64,000 nt of DNA from Hyphomicrobium sp. (GTDB lineage Bacteria > Pseudomonadota > Alphaproteobacteria > Rhizobiales > Hyphomicrobiaceae), in NCBI GenBank assembly GCA_016793445.1, contig JAEUME010000002.1:436501-500500 (forward strand), read 5' to 3'. Each line of letters opens with the position of its first letter. Position 1 is the stretch's first letter. The notes below the pieces were generated by a model that searched no databases, was not told the origin of the DNA, and saw nothing but the letters and a program-made list of their open reading frames with translations. Positions 1 to 9,525 of the stretch are shown here, one piece after another. A program made the translations under genes and the position numbers.

Positions 1-118
1 GCCTGCGCAGCGTGTCATCGGAAACCTCAACTGGCAGCCACTTGGAGTGCGTCCGCGCGTCGATGAAGATCTGATCGAGCGCAGATGGACTGATTGCGCC
101 GCGCTGATTTGCGGTCAT
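1..118 (-). CDS. Nitroreductase-family protein, RutE-like, 5' end only
   Basis: This is the first 39 codons of a gene that runs off the left edge. The ATG is at 116-118 on the minus strand, with an AAAGGA-like ribosome site about 11 bases upstream. The product begins MTANQRG and continues with a stretch containing ARTHSKWLP and VSDDTLRR. From memory this matches the N-terminus of malonic semialdehyde reductase/RutE-type flavin nitroreductases (HadB/RutE group). Those proteins use FMN and NAD(P)H to reduce small aldehydes or nitro compounds in the cytoplasm. The FMN-binding core lies outside the window, so the family call rests on a short N-terminus. The Nfu-type gene upstream is on the same strand, 140 bp away. 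Confidence 0.6.
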   Translation of the reverse strand, partial: MTANQRGAISPSALDQIFIDARTHSKWLPVEVSDDTLRR

Positions 119-258
119 GCGTGTGAGTTTCCTTTGCTTGGATCATGCGGCTCGGGGCCAACACTCGCAAACCCCGCAGGACACCTCGGGGTTCCACAAC
201 TCAGCGTTCAAGAGCGATTTCACGGCCCTTGTCCCGGCGATAACAGCTCAACGCCGTC

Positions 259-813
259 TTACACCGCCTGAACCGACTGCACGTCCGGACAGAAATGCTT
301 GAGGAGGTTCTCGATGCCGTGGCGCAATGTGGCGGTGGAACTGGGACATCCCGCGCACGCACCCCGCATATGCAGATAGACCACGCCGTCGCGGAAGCCT
401 GAGAATGTGATATCGCCGCCGTCCTGCGCGACAGCCGGTCGGACGCGTGTCTCGATCAGCTCCTTGATGGCCGCGACTGTGTCCTCGTCGTCGGGATCAT
501 AGGAGCCCTCCGAGGAGTCGTTGGCGCCATCGTTCTGAGCGGTCGGCGCACCCGACAAGTAGTGCTCCATGATGGCGCCCAATACGACCGGCTTGAGATG
601 CTGCCATTCGATATCGCCCTTGGTGACGGAAATGAAATCGGAACCCAGGAACACGCCTTTGACGCCATCGATATCGAACAGGCGCGCGGCCAGCGGCGAT
701 TTGCCCGCCTCAGAGCGCGAGCGGAAATCAGCCGTGCCCGATGCCAGGACCGCCTTGCCAGGCATGAACTTCAAGGTCGCGGGATTGGGGGTCGCTTCGG
801 TCTGAATGAACAT
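259..813 (-). CDS. NifU/Nfu-family iron-sulfur cluster carrier protein
   Basis: This 184-aa protein has an N-terminal Nfu-N domain (starts MFIQTEATPNP, contains GVFLGSDFISVTK) and a C-terminal NifU-like domain. The C-terminal domain carries the cluster-binding pair Cys153-Ala-Gly-Cys156 (CAGCPSS). Such proteins hold a transient [4Fe-4S] cluster at a dimer interface and hand it to apo-enzymes in the cytosol. The two-domain layout and length match Nfu proteins of alphaproteobacteria. A linker of about 25 residues rich in Asn, Asp and Ser separates the domains. The ATG at 811-813 lies about 66 bases downstream of an Irr/ICE-like palindrome, which fits iron-responsive control. The order murJ-trpS-usp-nfu on one strand is familiar from rhizobia. 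Confidence 0.93.
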   Translation of the reverse strand: MFIQTEATPNPATLKFMPGKAVLASGTADFRSRSEAGKSPLAARLFDIDGVKGVFLGSDFISVTKGDIEWQHLKPVVLGAIMEHYLSGAPTAQNDGANDSSEGSYDPDDEDTVAAIKELIETRVRPAVAQDGGDITFSGFRDGVVYLHMRGACAGCPSSTATLRHGIENLLKHFCPDVQSVQAV

Positions 814-879
814 GAGTGCAGAAATCCCTGTTGGGGGGCGCCGGAATCACCCCTATCACCGACGGAATCCGCCAGTGCG

Positions 880-894
880 TTAGAATTATTCTAA
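880..894. promoter_or_regulatory. Putative Irr box (iron control element)
   Basis: The sequence TTAGAATTATTCTAA is a 7-bp inverted repeat around one central base. It resembles, from memory, the ICE/Irr-box consensus of rhizobia (TTAGAA...TTCTAA type). It lies 66 bp upstream of the start codon of the Nfu iron-sulfur carrier gene, a plausible member of the Irr regulon. Irr is a Fur-family regulator that senses heme-iron status and in rhizobia represses many iron-using genes when iron is low. The palindrome is seen directly; binding by Irr is inference. Confidence 0.65.
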
Positions 895-949
895 GATATA
901 AGTCAGGATGCTACCTTTGTCGAGGTCACGTCAACCGTCACCCCAGCCA

Positions 950-1459
950 TCACGCCAAGGCTTTTATCTCCTCTAGGGAAAGTTCACCCGGAACTATTGT
1001 GATTGGAATGGGGAAGCCACCGGCCACAGTACCCGCCGCCAGCGAGGAGACCAAGGGTCCAGGCCCTTTAGCGTCAGCCGCCGCCCCAAGGACCAGAATG
1101 GCTACATCCTCATCCTCTCCGATCTGTTGCACGATGGCCTCCGCGGGGGTGCCTTCGCGGATGACCTCTTCGGAGGGGACGTCCTCGAACCCAGCCAGAT
1201 TGAGCTTGCGCCGAAACAACCGGAAAAGCGCCTTAGCCTTGGTGGTCTCTTCCTCGAGCTGAACTTGGCGCACGCCCATCCAGTGCTGATACTCGCCCGG
1301 CTCGATGACGTAGAGCATGACAATGGTGCCCGAGGAGCGTTGTACGCGGGAGGCTGTGTAATAGAGCGCGCTTTCCACCTCCTGGCTCTCATCGACGACG
1401 AGCAGAAACTTGCGGCTGTGGCCGGCCTCGAAGGAACGTCTGGGCTTCATGCTGGTCAT
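950..1459 (-). CDS. Universal stress protein (UspA family)
   Basis: This 169-aa single Usp domain starts, after a basic leader, with the beta strand KFLLVVDES. It ends with the strand ITIVPGELS. A loop reading LVLGAAADAKGPGP corresponds to the ATP-binding G-2X-G-9X-G(S/T) region, but the exact spacing is not canonical, so ATP binding is uncertain. The ATG at 1457-1459 is followed by another ATG three codons on. The gene starts 49 bp after the trpS stop on the same strand, so it probably belongs to a murJ-trpS-usp transcription unit. Usp proteins are cytoplasmic and act in general stress survival; the specific role here is unknown. Confidence 0.88.
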   Translation of the reverse strand: MTSMKPRRSFEAGHSRKFLLVVDESQEVESALYYTASRVQRSSGTIVMLYVIEPGEYQHWMGVRQVQLEEETTKAKALFRLFRRKLNLAGFEDVPSEEVIREGTPAEAIVQQIGEDEDVAILVLGAAADAKGPGPLVSSLAAGTVAGGFPIPITIVPGELSLEEIKALA

Positions 1460-1508
1460 GCTGCCGTCCCTTCCATGCCCCGAGAGGCATCTCTCCTGTC
1501 CGTTGCAC

Positions 1509-2546
1509 TTACGTACGGACGAACCCGACGATGTCCTTCACCTGATCCATGACAGGCTTGGCAATGACGCGCGCGCGCGCCGATCCATCGGCCAAGACTT
1601 TATCAATCGCAGACGGGTCTGCCATCAGCCTTTTCGCCTCGCCGCCGATGGCGCCCAGCTTCTCGGTGGCAACCTCGGCAAGGGCCTTCTTGAAACTGGA
1701 GAACGGCTGGCCGCCGAAATCCTGCAGCACGATTTCAACCGGCTGGCCGGCAAGCGCTGCATAAATCCCAACAAGATTTTCCGCCTCCGGCCGGCCTGCG
1801 AAACCAGCCTTTTCGGTGGGAATGGGTTCAGGGTCGGTCTTTGCCTTTTGGATCTTCTTTGCAATTGCATCGGCGTCATCGGTGAGGTTGATGCGCGACA
1901 GATCGGACGGATCGGACTTCGACATCTTCTTGGTGCCGTCCCGCAAGCTCATGACGCGCGTCGCCGGGCCCGTAATGACGGGATCGGGCTGGGGGAAGAA
2001 GATGCCGTCGGCAAAGCCCGCCGCAACGATCTGCTTGGAGAAGTCGTTGTTGAACTTCTGCGCGATGTCGCGCGCCAGCTCCAGGTGCTGCTTCTGGTCC
2101 TCGCCGACGGGAACGTGCGTCGCGCGGTAGGCCAGAATGTCGGCAGCCATCAGATTGGGATAGGCATAGAGCCCCACCGAGGCCCGCTCCTTGTCCTTGC
2201 CCGCCTTCTCCTTGAACTGGGTCATGCGGTCGAGCCAGCCAAGACGCGCCACGCAATTGAACACCCAGGCAAGCTCGGCGTGCTCGGAGACCTGCGACTG
2301 GTTGAACAGGATGCTCTTCTTGGGATCAAGGCCGGCTGCCATGTACGCGGCCGTCACAAGGCGGATGGACGTCTTCAGCTCCTCCGGGTCCTGCCAGACG
2401 GTGATCGCGTGCAGATCGACGACGCAGTAAATGCACTCGTGCGTATCCTGCATCTTGATCCAGTTGATCATGGCGCCGAGATAGTTGCCTAGATGCAGGC
2501 TGCCGGTCGGCTGCATGCCCGAAAAGACGCGCGGAGTGATCTTCAT
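1509..2546 (-). CDS. trpS: Tryptophanyl-tRNA synthetase
   Basis: This 345-aa class I aminoacyl-tRNA synthetase charges tRNA-Trp. The HIGH-equivalent appears as [13 protein letters not shown] near the N-terminus and the KMSKS loop as [23 protein letters not shown] and the length are as expected for bacterial TrpS. An upstream in-frame extension exists (from 2612), but the ATG at 2544-2546 gives the standard N-terminus [10 protein letters not shown]. It has a GGTGGA-like ribosome site just upstream, so it was chosen. The gene follows murJ by 75 bp. Confidence 0.96.
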   Translation of the reverse strand: MKITPRVFSGMQPTGSLHLGNYLGAMINWIKMQDTHECIYCVVDLHAITVWQDPEELKTSIRLVTAAYMAAGLDPKKSILFNQSQVSEHAELAWVFNCVARLGWLDRMTQFKEKAGKDKERASVGLYAYPNLMAADILAYRATHVPVGEDQKQHLELARDIAQKFNNDFSKQIVAAGFADGIFFPQPDPVITGPATRVMSLRDGTKKMSKSDPSDLSRINLTDDADAIAKKIQKAKTDPEPIPTEKAGFAGRPEAENLVGIYAALAGQPVEIVLQDFGGQPFSSFKKALAEVATEKLGAIGGEAKRLMADPSAIDKVLADGSARARVIAKPVMDQVKDIVGFVRT

Positions 2547-2621
2547 TTCGTCCACCAGTTCTTTGGATTTCCGGCGCGGGTTATGGCCCGGCCGGCCGGG
2601 TGTGGCAAGCACTTGCCGTCC

Positions 2622-4202
2622 TTACCCCGCGCGGCGGCGGAACCTCTTGATCTGGGCAGGTGACATGACGCCGGTGATCAAAATCATGACGCCGAAGGTC
2701 GCCATTCCGATGACGACCAGAAGGCCGAGCGCGCCGCTCTGGACCAGGAACCCGTGCTGGCGCGACAGGTATGGCTCCAGAATGAATAGCGCAGCATAGA
2801 GCGTGCCGGCCATGACCAGGCTGGCGAGCAGGATGAGGGGAATATTGCGCTTGAATCGCTGATCGATTTCGAAGTCCCCGCGCTTCTTCAATGTCGACCA
2901 AAGCAGCCAGGCGTTGAGCCAGCCGCCCAAAGAGGTCGCAATCGCAATGCCCAGCTCGGGCGCTTGGCCCAAAGCGCGGAACACGAAGAACAGCAGGATC
3001 GAGCCCAGCGTGTTCGCGATAAGGCTGACGGTGGCATACTGCATGGGCGTCTTGGTGTCCTCGCGCGCGAAGTAGGCAGGCGAGAACACCTTGATCATGA
3101 CGAAGGCTGGAAGCCCGAGGGCGAACAGCGCCAGCACGGCTGCCGTTGACGCGGTATCGGCGGCAACGAACGCGCCGCGCTCAAACAGCACGCTCACGAT
3201 CTGCGTTGGCATGACCGCGATCGCCACGGCAGCGGGAACCGTCAACATCATGGCGAATTCGAGCGAGCGGTTCTGACTATCGGTCACGGCCGAATGATCG
3301 CCGGACCTCAAGCTCCGTGCGATGTCCGGCAGCAGCACCACGCCGACCGCGATGCCGACGATGGCGAGGGGAAGTTCATAGATCCGATCTGCGTAATAGA
3401 GATGCGATACCGCTCCGGGCTGCATGGAGGCGATGACGGTGCCGATCGCGATGTTGAGCTGCGTGACACCGCCCGAGATGATACCCGGCACACCAAGCTG
3501 CCATAGCCTGCGCAGATCCGGCGTCCACTTCGGCCAGCGCAGCTTAAGTGTCAGGCCGTTGCGGCCCATGCCCCACATGAGCAGCAGCAGCTGCAGAAAT
3601 CCGGCAACGAACACGCCCCATGCCTGGATCACGCCGGCCCCAGGTTCAGCCGTGTAGCCCCACCAAATGGACAAGAGCGTCGCGGCCATCATCGAAAAGT
3701 TCAGCACGATCGAGACGGAAGCGGATTCGGCAAACTTGCCAACCGAGTTCAGCGCTCCCGACATCAGCGCGACGAGCGACATGCACAGGAGGTAGGGCAT
3801 CGTGATGCGCGTGAGCAGGACGGCAAGCTCGTACTTCTCGGGCTGCACGTCAAAGCCCGGTGCGAGCCCGTACATCAGAACGGGCATCGCAAGTTCAGCG
3901 AAGATGGTCAGGATGAGCAGAACGAAAACGAGGCCACTCATGGCCTCCTCGGCGAATTGCCGCGCCGCTTCCTTTCCGTCGCCTTCGAGCTTCTTGGCGA
4001 AGATCGGCACGAAAGCCGAGTTGAACGCACCTTCACCGAATAGCCGGCGGAACAGGTTTGGAAAGCGGAAGGCTACGACGAATGCGTCCGCTACCCAGCC
4101 CGATCCGAGGGTCGCGGCAATCAGGATGTCGCGCATGAATCCGAGGACCCGGCTGAGAAGCGTCAGGCCGCCGACAGTCGCGAAGGAGCGATAGAGTTTC
4201 AT
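2622..4202 (-). CDS. murJ: Lipid II flippase MurJ (MviN)
   Basis: This 526-aa polytopic inner-membrane protein of the MOP superfamily moves undecaprenyl-linked lipid II to the periplasm for peptidoglycan synthesis. Family features are the N-terminal SFATVGGLTLLSRVLGF, the segment LFRRLFGEGAFNSAFVP, and many hydrophobic helices (about 13-14) along the full length. Length and signature match MurJ. It is the first gene of the minus-strand run murJ-trpS-usp. ATG at 4200-4202. Confidence 0.97.
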   Translation of the reverse strand: MKLYRSFATVGGLTLLSRVLGFMRDILIAATLGSGWVADAFVVAFRFPNLFRRLFGEGAFNSAFVPIFAKKLEGDGKEAARQFAEEAMSGLVFVLLILTIFAELAMPVLMYGLAPGFDVQPEKYELAVLLTRITMPYLLCMSLVALMSGALNSVGKFAESASVSIVLNFSMMAATLLSIWWGYTAEPGAGVIQAWGVFVAGFLQLLLLMWGMGRNGLTLKLRWPKWTPDLRRLWQLGVPGIISGGVTQLNIAIGTVIASMQPGAVSHLYYADRIYELPLAIVGIAVGVVLLPDIARSLRSGDHSAVTDSQNRSLEFAMMLTVPAAVAIAVMPTQIVSVLFERGAFVAADTASTAAVLALFALGLPAFVMIKVFSPAYFAREDTKTPMQYATVSLIANTLGSILLFFVFRALGQAPELGIAIATSLGGWLNAWLLWSTLKKRGDFEIDQRFKRNIPLILLASLVMAGTLYAALFILEPYLSRQHGFLVQSGALGLLVVIGMATFGVMILITGVMSPAQIKRFRRRAG

Positions 4203-4343
4203 GGACCCAGCGAGGTAATGGGGTTCGCTGGCACTCGCAAGAGCCAGAAACAGCCATGCTAACAGGCCGGAACCTCAGATCCGCCTTTTGTTGCCGCCAC
4301 CGGCCGAAAAGCGTCTTGGCCCGCCCTAAAGGTTAGATGACCT

Positions 4344-6131
4344 CTAGCCGCTACGCCTGGGAAAAGCGCGCGTCTGCGTTCCAGCCTTTTTGGCCGCGCC
4401 CTGCAATTCGGTGCGGAACGTGTCACGCTTCTCGTGAATAGAGGCGATGACGTAGCCGGTAGGTACGCCCAGGCCGACCAAGGCGGCTTCTGAAAGCTGC
4501 AAACTGGCTTCGATCGTTTCGGGAACGGCGTCGGTGACGCCAAGTTTGTAGAGGCTGCGCGCGTGCGCGGCGTCCTTGGCGCGTGCCACGATGACCAGAT
4601 TGGGATACGCGGCTCGTATCGTCTGCACGATTTCGTCGGTTTCCTTTTCCGTGTGGCTCGTGATGATGGCCGCTTTGGCCGTGTCCAATCCGCATTTCTG
4701 CAGCAAGCTCAGTTCACGCACGTCGCCAAAGTAAACCGGCTCGCCGGCGTCCCGGGCGTCGCTGACCACATTAGGTGTGCGGTCTACGGCGATGTAGGGG
4801 ACCTTGTGCTCCTTGAGCATTTCGCAGACGAGCTGGCCGACGCGTCCGTATCCGACGACGACGGCGCGGGTCTCGCCCAGGTCTGTTGGCCGCTCCAATA
4901 ACCTTGGATTGATGGGCGCCTCGACGGCGTGACGCTTGCCCCACTTCTTGCCGGCTGCCCCTACGATAGGGATGAGCCCCATCGAGAGGGCTACCGCCGT
5001 CAGCATCAAGGACGTCAATTCGGGTGCAACAAGTCCGTAGGAGAGAGCCAGCGTTAGAATGACGAAAGCAAATTCGCCTCCCGGTGCAAGGAGCGAACTT
5101 GTTTCGATGGATGCAGGGATGGAGATGCCGAAGACTCGCAACAACATGAACAGAATTGATCCCTTCAAGATCAGCATTGCGGAGGTCGCCATCATGATCA
5201 AGAACGGGTGAGCAAGCAGAACCCCAAGGTCCAGGCTGAGCCCCACGGAGAAGAAGAACACGCCGAGAAGAAGCGTCTTCAAAGGCTCGATAATGGTCTG
5301 GATGACACGGCGGTATTCGGTTTCGGCGAGGACCAGACCGGCGACGAACGCGCCGAGCGCCATGGACAGTCCCGCTGCAGCGGTCACCAGACTGGTGCTG
5401 ACGGCCACGAACAGGGTCGTAGCGATGAACATGTCATGGTTGCCCGTCTGGGCAACGAGCCGGAACAGCGGTTGCAGGAGGAAACGGCCGACGAGCACGA
5501 TCACCGCAAGAGAGCCGGCGGCTTGGCCGAAAGCCTTGAGAAGTCCGCCCACCAGCGAACCACCATTTTCCGGATCGAGCACGCTGAGCATGAACAGAAT
5601 TGGAACGACGGCGAGATCCTGAAAGAGCAGGATGGAGAAGCTTGCCCGGCCGGTCGCCGTCGAGAGCCGCTTTTGTGCGGAGAGCTGTTCAACCACGATG
5701 GCCGTCGACGAAAGTGCGAGCGCCGCGCCGATTACAATCGCGCTGTTGGCGGGGACGCCGCCGATCATGGCACTCACAGCAATGAGCACCGCCGACAGCA
5801 CCACTTGTGCCGCGCCTAGACCGAAAACGAGGCGGCGCATGGTCATCAGGCGCTCGAACGAGAGTTCAAGCCCGATGAGAAACAAAAGAAAGACGACGCC
5901 CATCTCGGCAAATTTCGCCACCTGCTGGGGGCTGGAGATGGCGAGCGACCCTATCGCGGGGAATTTATAGGCGAGAAGCCCAAGCCCTTTGGGCGACAAC
6001 ACTGCGCCGGCAATGAGATAGGCGAGGACAGGACTGACCTTGTAACGGCTGAGAACGGGCACAACGACGCCCGCCGTGCCCAGGATCATCAATGCATCCT
6101 TGTAGCTCGTTAAGTCGGCACTGCCGGCCAT
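4344..6131 (-). CDS. Kef-type monovalent cation:proton antiporter (CPA2) with TrkA-N domain
   Basis: This 595-aa protein has an N-terminal Na+/H+ exchanger-type membrane domain of about 12 helices. It contains LSPKGLGLLAYKF, FLLFLIGLELSFERL and ALALSSTAIVVEQL. A C-terminal cytosolic Rossmann domain follows, with the nucleotide-binding GYGRVGQ motif near residue 415. This is the layout of KefB/KefC and YbaL potassium-efflux antiporters; YbaL-like is the closest guess because of the Q-L-L-type linker and length, but the subtype is uncertain. The ATG at 6129-6131 follows a strong AAAGGGGG ribosome site. An in-frame TTG one codon earlier is less likely. Confidence 0.92.
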   Translation of the reverse strand: MAGSADLTSYKDALMILGTAGVVVPVLSRYKVSPVLAYLIAGAVLSPKGLGLLAYKFPAIGSLAISSPQQVAKFAEMGVVFLLFLIGLELSFERLMTMRRLVFGLGAAQVVLSAVLIAVSAMIGGVPANSAIVIGAALALSSTAIVVEQLSAQKRLSTATGRASFSILLFQDLAVVPILFMLSVLDPENGGSLVGGLLKAFGQAAGSLAVIVLVGRFLLQPLFRLVAQTGNHDMFIATTLFVAVSTSLVTAAAGLSMALGAFVAGLVLAETEYRRVIQTIIEPLKTLLLGVFFFSVGLSLDLGVLLAHPFLIMMATSAMLILKGSILFMLLRVFGISIPASIETSSLLAPGGEFAFVILTLALSYGLVAPELTSLMLTAVALSMGLIPIVGAAGKKWGKRHAVEAPINPRLLERPTDLGETRAVVVGYGRVGQLVCEMLKEHKVPYIAVDRTPNVVSDARDAGEPVYFGDVRELSLLQKCGLDTAKAAIITSHTEKETDEIVQTIRAAYPNLVIVARAKDAAHARSLYKLGVTDAVPETIEASLQLSEAALVGLGVPTGYVIASIHEKRDTFRTELQGAAKKAGTQTRAFPRRSG

Positions 6132-6330
6132 CAAACCCCCTTTGTTGCAATAGGTGGATTATTAACCTGCACGCTCCGGCGGGCTATTGGTAAATTTCGC
6201 CGTAATCAACAACCTTGATTACACCGATGCTGCGCTGCGGATGCAACTTGAAGTGTGTGCCAGAAAACTTGCTGCTGTGGTTAACCGGAGCTTAGCCGCC
6301 CGTAGCTAAGATGTAACTGGTGCGATTGAC

Positions 6331-6353
6331 CCTCGCCCTTCGGGGGGCGAGAG
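6331..6353. promoter_or_regulatory. GC-rich stem-loop with TTCG in the leader of the PBP1A gene
   Basis: CTCGCCC (6332-6338) pairs with GGGCGAG (6345-6351) around a loop starting TTCG. It sits about 35 bp before the PBP1A start codon. No T-run follows, so it is not a convincing terminator. It may be a 5'-UTR structure. The rest of the 6135-6385 gap holds no gene that I can see. Confidence 0.35.
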
Positions 6354-6385
6354 GGCCATTTCCTTAGGCGCGGCCAGTTACGAAA

Positions 6386-8701
6386 ATGCGGGTCTTGAAA
6401 GCGATATCGGCGTTGAGGCGAAGCCGTGTCGGCGGCGGCACGTCTGCGCCCGCCTCTCTCCCCCATCCCTTCAACACACTTCTCGTTAACGGTCAGCCTG
6501 GAGCATCGGATCATCAGGCGGCAGTCTCCCCTGAGCACGCGCGCTCCTCCCGGCTGGTTCGTTTGCTGAAGCTGCTATCCTGGAAGTGGCGGGCAATCCT
6601 TGCTGTTCCGCTGGCGGGCTTGGCGGCGGGCGTGCCGCTGTTCGCCTTCCTGATGGTCTATTACACCGTTTCGTTTCCCCATCCGTTGGCCATGCGCACC
6701 AAGGAGCGCGCGCCCGTCATCCGAATTCTGGCGCGCGACGGATCGGTGCTGGCCGAGCGGGGCGCGGCGCACGACTATATGCCGCTCGATCTTCTCCCTG
6801 CTCACGTTGTCGGCGCTGTCGTTGCGATCGAGGATCGCCGGTTCTTTGAACATAACGGTGTTGATCCTTGGGGCTTTGCGCGCGCCGTGATGGCCAACCT
6901 GCGCGCTGGGCGGATGGCGCAAGGCGGCTCAACGTTGACCCAGCAGCTCGCTAAAAACCTGTTCCTTTCGCCCGAGCGCACCTTCTCGCGCAAATTGGAG
7001 GAACTGGCTCTTGCGTTCTGGCTCGAGCTGCGCTTGTCGAAATCCGACATCCTCGAGCTCTATCTCAACCGGGTTTATTTCGGCGCCGGCGCCTACGGCA
7101 TCGAAGCTGCCAGCCAGCGCTATTTCGATAAGTCGGCGCGCGCGCTCTCGATCGGGGAGGCGGCCTTGATCGCGGGATTGCTGAAGGCGCCGTCCAAGTA
7201 TTCACCCTTTGCCAGTCCCGAGCTCGCCACGATGCGGGCACGCGTCGTGATTTCGAAGATGGCGGAAACGGGTGTCATCACCCAGGCTCAGGCGCGGGCG
7301 GCGGTCAGCGAGCGTATTGCTTTTGCCAAGCCGCAGTCGGAGAGCGCACCCGACGGACTGGAGTATGCGATCGACTTTGTGCTTGAGCGTCTGCCGCCTC
7401 TCATTGGCGGGGGGCATGGCGAAGTGATCGTTGAAACGACGCTCGATGCGGACTTGCAGAAGCGCGCGGGCGAAGTCGTGGCCAACGCACTCGCCAGGCA
7501 AGGCGCAAGGCTCGGCGCGTCACAAGCGGCGGTCGTTCTGCTCGACAATGAAGGCGCGATCCGCGCCATGATCGGCGGCCGCAACTACGCCGACAGTCAA
7601 TTCAATCGTGCCGTGAAGGCCCGCCGTCAGCCCGGTTCGGCGTTCAAGCCGTTCGTCTACCTTGCTGCGTTGGAGCGCGGCATGCTGCCCGAAACCGTCA
7701 GCTATGATCTGCCCTTGAGCATCAATGGCTGGGCCCCGCGTAACGACAACGGTAGCTACGTCGGCAAGATCACCTTGCGTCAGGGTCTGGCGCAGTCCGT
7801 CAACACCGTGGCGGTGCGCCTCAATCAGCAAGTCGGTACGGCGCGCACCATTGCGGTTGCGCGCCGGCTAGGTATCACCTCCGAGCTGCGCGACGATCCT
7901 TCGCTGGCTCTGGGAACCTCGGAGGTTTCGCTGCTGGAACTTGCTGGCGCCTATGCGGTGTTGTCCAATGGCGGCGCCTTGGTTGAGCCTTATGCGATTC
8001 GCCGTGTGCGTTTGAGCTCTGGCCGCGTCGTGTTTGCGCGTGCCGGCAGTGGTACCGTGCAGGTGGCGGATCCCGTTCTCGTCGGCGAATTGAGCTCCAT
8101 GCTCAACACGGCGATGATGAGCGGAACCGGACGCCGCGCCGTCATCCCATGGCATCCGGCGGGCGGGAAGACCGGCACTACACAGGATTTCCGCGATGCC
8201 TGGTTCGTCGGTTATACCGCGCATCTCACGGCCGGTGTGTGGATCGGAAATGATAACGGCGCGCCAATGAGGCACGCCGTCGGAGGCGGACTGCCGGCCG
8301 AGATCTGGCACCAGATTATGCTGACGGCGCACGCCGGCAAGGCACCGTTGGCACTGCCGGGCACCGCGCCAGCCGTGCCGGCGGAACCTGGGCGCCACGG
8401 GCCGATGATTTCTGACACTTCTGGGGCGGTGGGGAACACTGAGTCTGCGCCGCCGGGAGAGCAAACCGGGGATGCGTCGCTGCGCGCGGCTGCGACGCCG
8501 GCCCATAAACCAAAACCTCAGATGCAGAGCGCTCAAGCCGTTGGCCGCTACCCCGAGGAAGCAATCGGTGAGGATTTCATTGCGCGGGCTCTCGACGTGC
8601 CGGAAAAATCTTCAGGCGAGTCGATCGCGGATGCAGCGCAACCGCAGGACCCTCCGCGTGAGCGGCCCAAGGGCATGATGTCACTCGGCGGCTGGTGGTA
8701 A
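6386..8701 (+). CDS. Bifunctional penicillin-binding protein 1A (GT51 glycosyltransferase/transpeptidase)
   Basis: This 771-aa class A PBP polymerises and cross-links peptidoglycan in the periplasm. A signal anchor lies near residues 65-92. The glycosyltransferase domain has EDRRFFEHNGVD from residue 148 and GGSTLTQQLAKN from about 180. The transpeptidase domain has the active-site Ser418 in SAFK, the SVN motif at 471 and KTGT at 595. The C-terminus (about 650-771) is a Pro/Ala/Ser-rich tail. The first ATG gives a cytoplasmic leader of about 65 residues; a later start is possible. It is one of three GT51 proteins in the window. Confidence 0.95.
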   Translation: MRVLKAISALRRSRVGGGTSAPASLPHPFNTLLVNGQPGASDHQAAVSPEHARSSRLVRLLKLLSWKWRAILAVPLAGLAAGVPLFAFLMVYYTVSFPHPLAMRTKERAPVIRILARDGSVLAERGAAHDYMPLDLLPAHVVGAVVAIEDRRFFEHNGVDPWGFARAVMANLRAGRMAQGGSTLTQQLAKNLFLSPERTFSRKLEELALAFWLELRLSKSDILELYLNRVYFGAGAYGIEAASQRYFDKSARALSIGEAALIAGLLKAPSKYSPFASPELATMRARVVISKMAETGVITQAQARAAVSERIAFAKPQSESAPDGLEYAIDFVLERLPPLIGGGHGEVIVETTLDADLQKRAGEVVANALARQGARLGASQAAVVLLDNEGAIRAMIGGRNYADSQFNRAVKARRQPGSAFKPFVYLAALERGMLPETVSYDLPLSINGWAPRNDNGSYVGKITLRQGLAQSVNTVAVRLNQQVGTARTIAVARRLGITSELRDDPSLALGTSEVSLLELAGAYAVLSNGGALVEPYAIRRVRLSSGRVVFARAGSGTVQVADPVLVGELSSMLNTAMMSGTGRRAVIPWHPAGGKTGTTQDFRDAWFVGYTAHLTAGVWIGNDNGAPMRHAVGGGLPAEIWHQIMLTAHAGKAPLALPGTAPAVPAEPGRHGPMISDTSGAVGNTESAPPGEQTGDASLRAAATPAHKPKPQMQSAQAVGRYPEEAIGEDFIARALDVPEKSSGESIADAAQPQDPPRERPKGMMSLGGWW

Positions 8702-8766
8702 CGCAACATGGCGCCGGCCGCGGTTTAGGACGCCGACTCTCGCCCGGCAAGTTCTTCAGGATTTGA

Positions 8767-9525
8767 TCAAGCTTCCTCGAACGCAGGAGCGCCATAGCGG
8801 TGCAGATCGAGCCCGTAAACCTGCAGCCAGCGCTTGGCACCTTCGTAATCCGGCAGCGTCTTGCGCACCAGCGCCCAGAAGCGGGGGCCGTGGTTCATCT
8901 CAGCCAGATGGGCCACTTCGTGCGCCGCGACGTAGTCGAGAATGGCAGGCGGGGCGAGTAGCAGCCGCCAGGAGAACGAAAGCACGCGAGTCGTCGAACA
9001 AGATCCCCAGCGGCTGGCCTGATCGCGGACGGCGATGCGCTTGGGTTGCACGCTAAGCCGTTGGGCGTGATAGGTGACGCGGCCATCAAGATCACGCTTG
9101 GCTTCATCAACCAGCCAATTGCGCAACCGGGCAGGCGCGGCCTGCAGAGCTCCAGGAATACGGATTTCCTTGCGTTCGTTTCGTCCCGGATAAACGCTGA
9201 CGAGCCGCGTGCGCGTTGCGCCTGTGAAAACAATGTCGTGTGGTTCTCCGCGCAAAGGCATGGCCATGCCATGGGCGAACGGAACGGGCGCCGGCAGGCT
9301 GTCGAGGCGCTCTCTCACCCAATCCATGTGGCGCGACAGGAATGATCCCGCTTCGTCGAGATCGCACTGCAAAGGCAATGTGACGATCACCGCGCGGCGC
9401 GTACGGCTTACGCGCAGTGTCAGCCGGCGGGCGCCCGGATGGCGGCGAACTTCAACGTGCGCACCCATGTCCTCTATCCCGCAGGATCGCTTCCGCAGTG
9501 AAACCGATCCACTGGATTTCGCCAT
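8767..9525 (-). CDS. YgjP-like metal-dependent hydrolase (M48/DUF45 family)
   Basis: This 252-aa cytoplasmic protein has a C-terminal zinc-protease signature HEVAHLAEMNHGPRFW, where H-E-x-x-H provides two metal ligands and the active-site Glu. This is followed by the family's typical LPDYEGAKRWL segment. The upstream segment RWGSCSTTRVLSFSWRLLLAPP is also diagnostic of the YgjP/DUF45 group (also called M48-family or UTP pyrophosphatase-like hydrolases). Upstream in-frame ATGs at 9588 and 9567 exist, but the ATG at 9523-9525 has a GGGGG ribosome site 8 bases before it. The substrate is unknown. Confidence 0.88.
   Translation of the reverse strand: MAKSSGSVSLRKRSCGIEDMGAHVEVRRHPGARRLTLRVSRTRRAVIVTLPLQCDLDEAGSFLSRHMDWVRERLDSLPAPVPFAHGMAMPLRGEPHDIVFTGATRTRLVSVYPGRNERKEIRIPGALQAAPARLRNWLVDEAKRDLDGRVTYHAQRLSVQPKRIAVRDQASRWGSCSTTRVLSFSWRLLLAPPAILDYVAAHEVAHLAEMNHGPRFWALVRKTLPDYEGAKRWLQVYGLDLHRYGAPAFEEA

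Noticed and set aside
1410..2492. Long open frame on the plus strand across trpS
   Set aside because: It is antisense to an unmistakable trpS with intact motifs, has no recognisable domain, and high GC makes such antisense frames common here.
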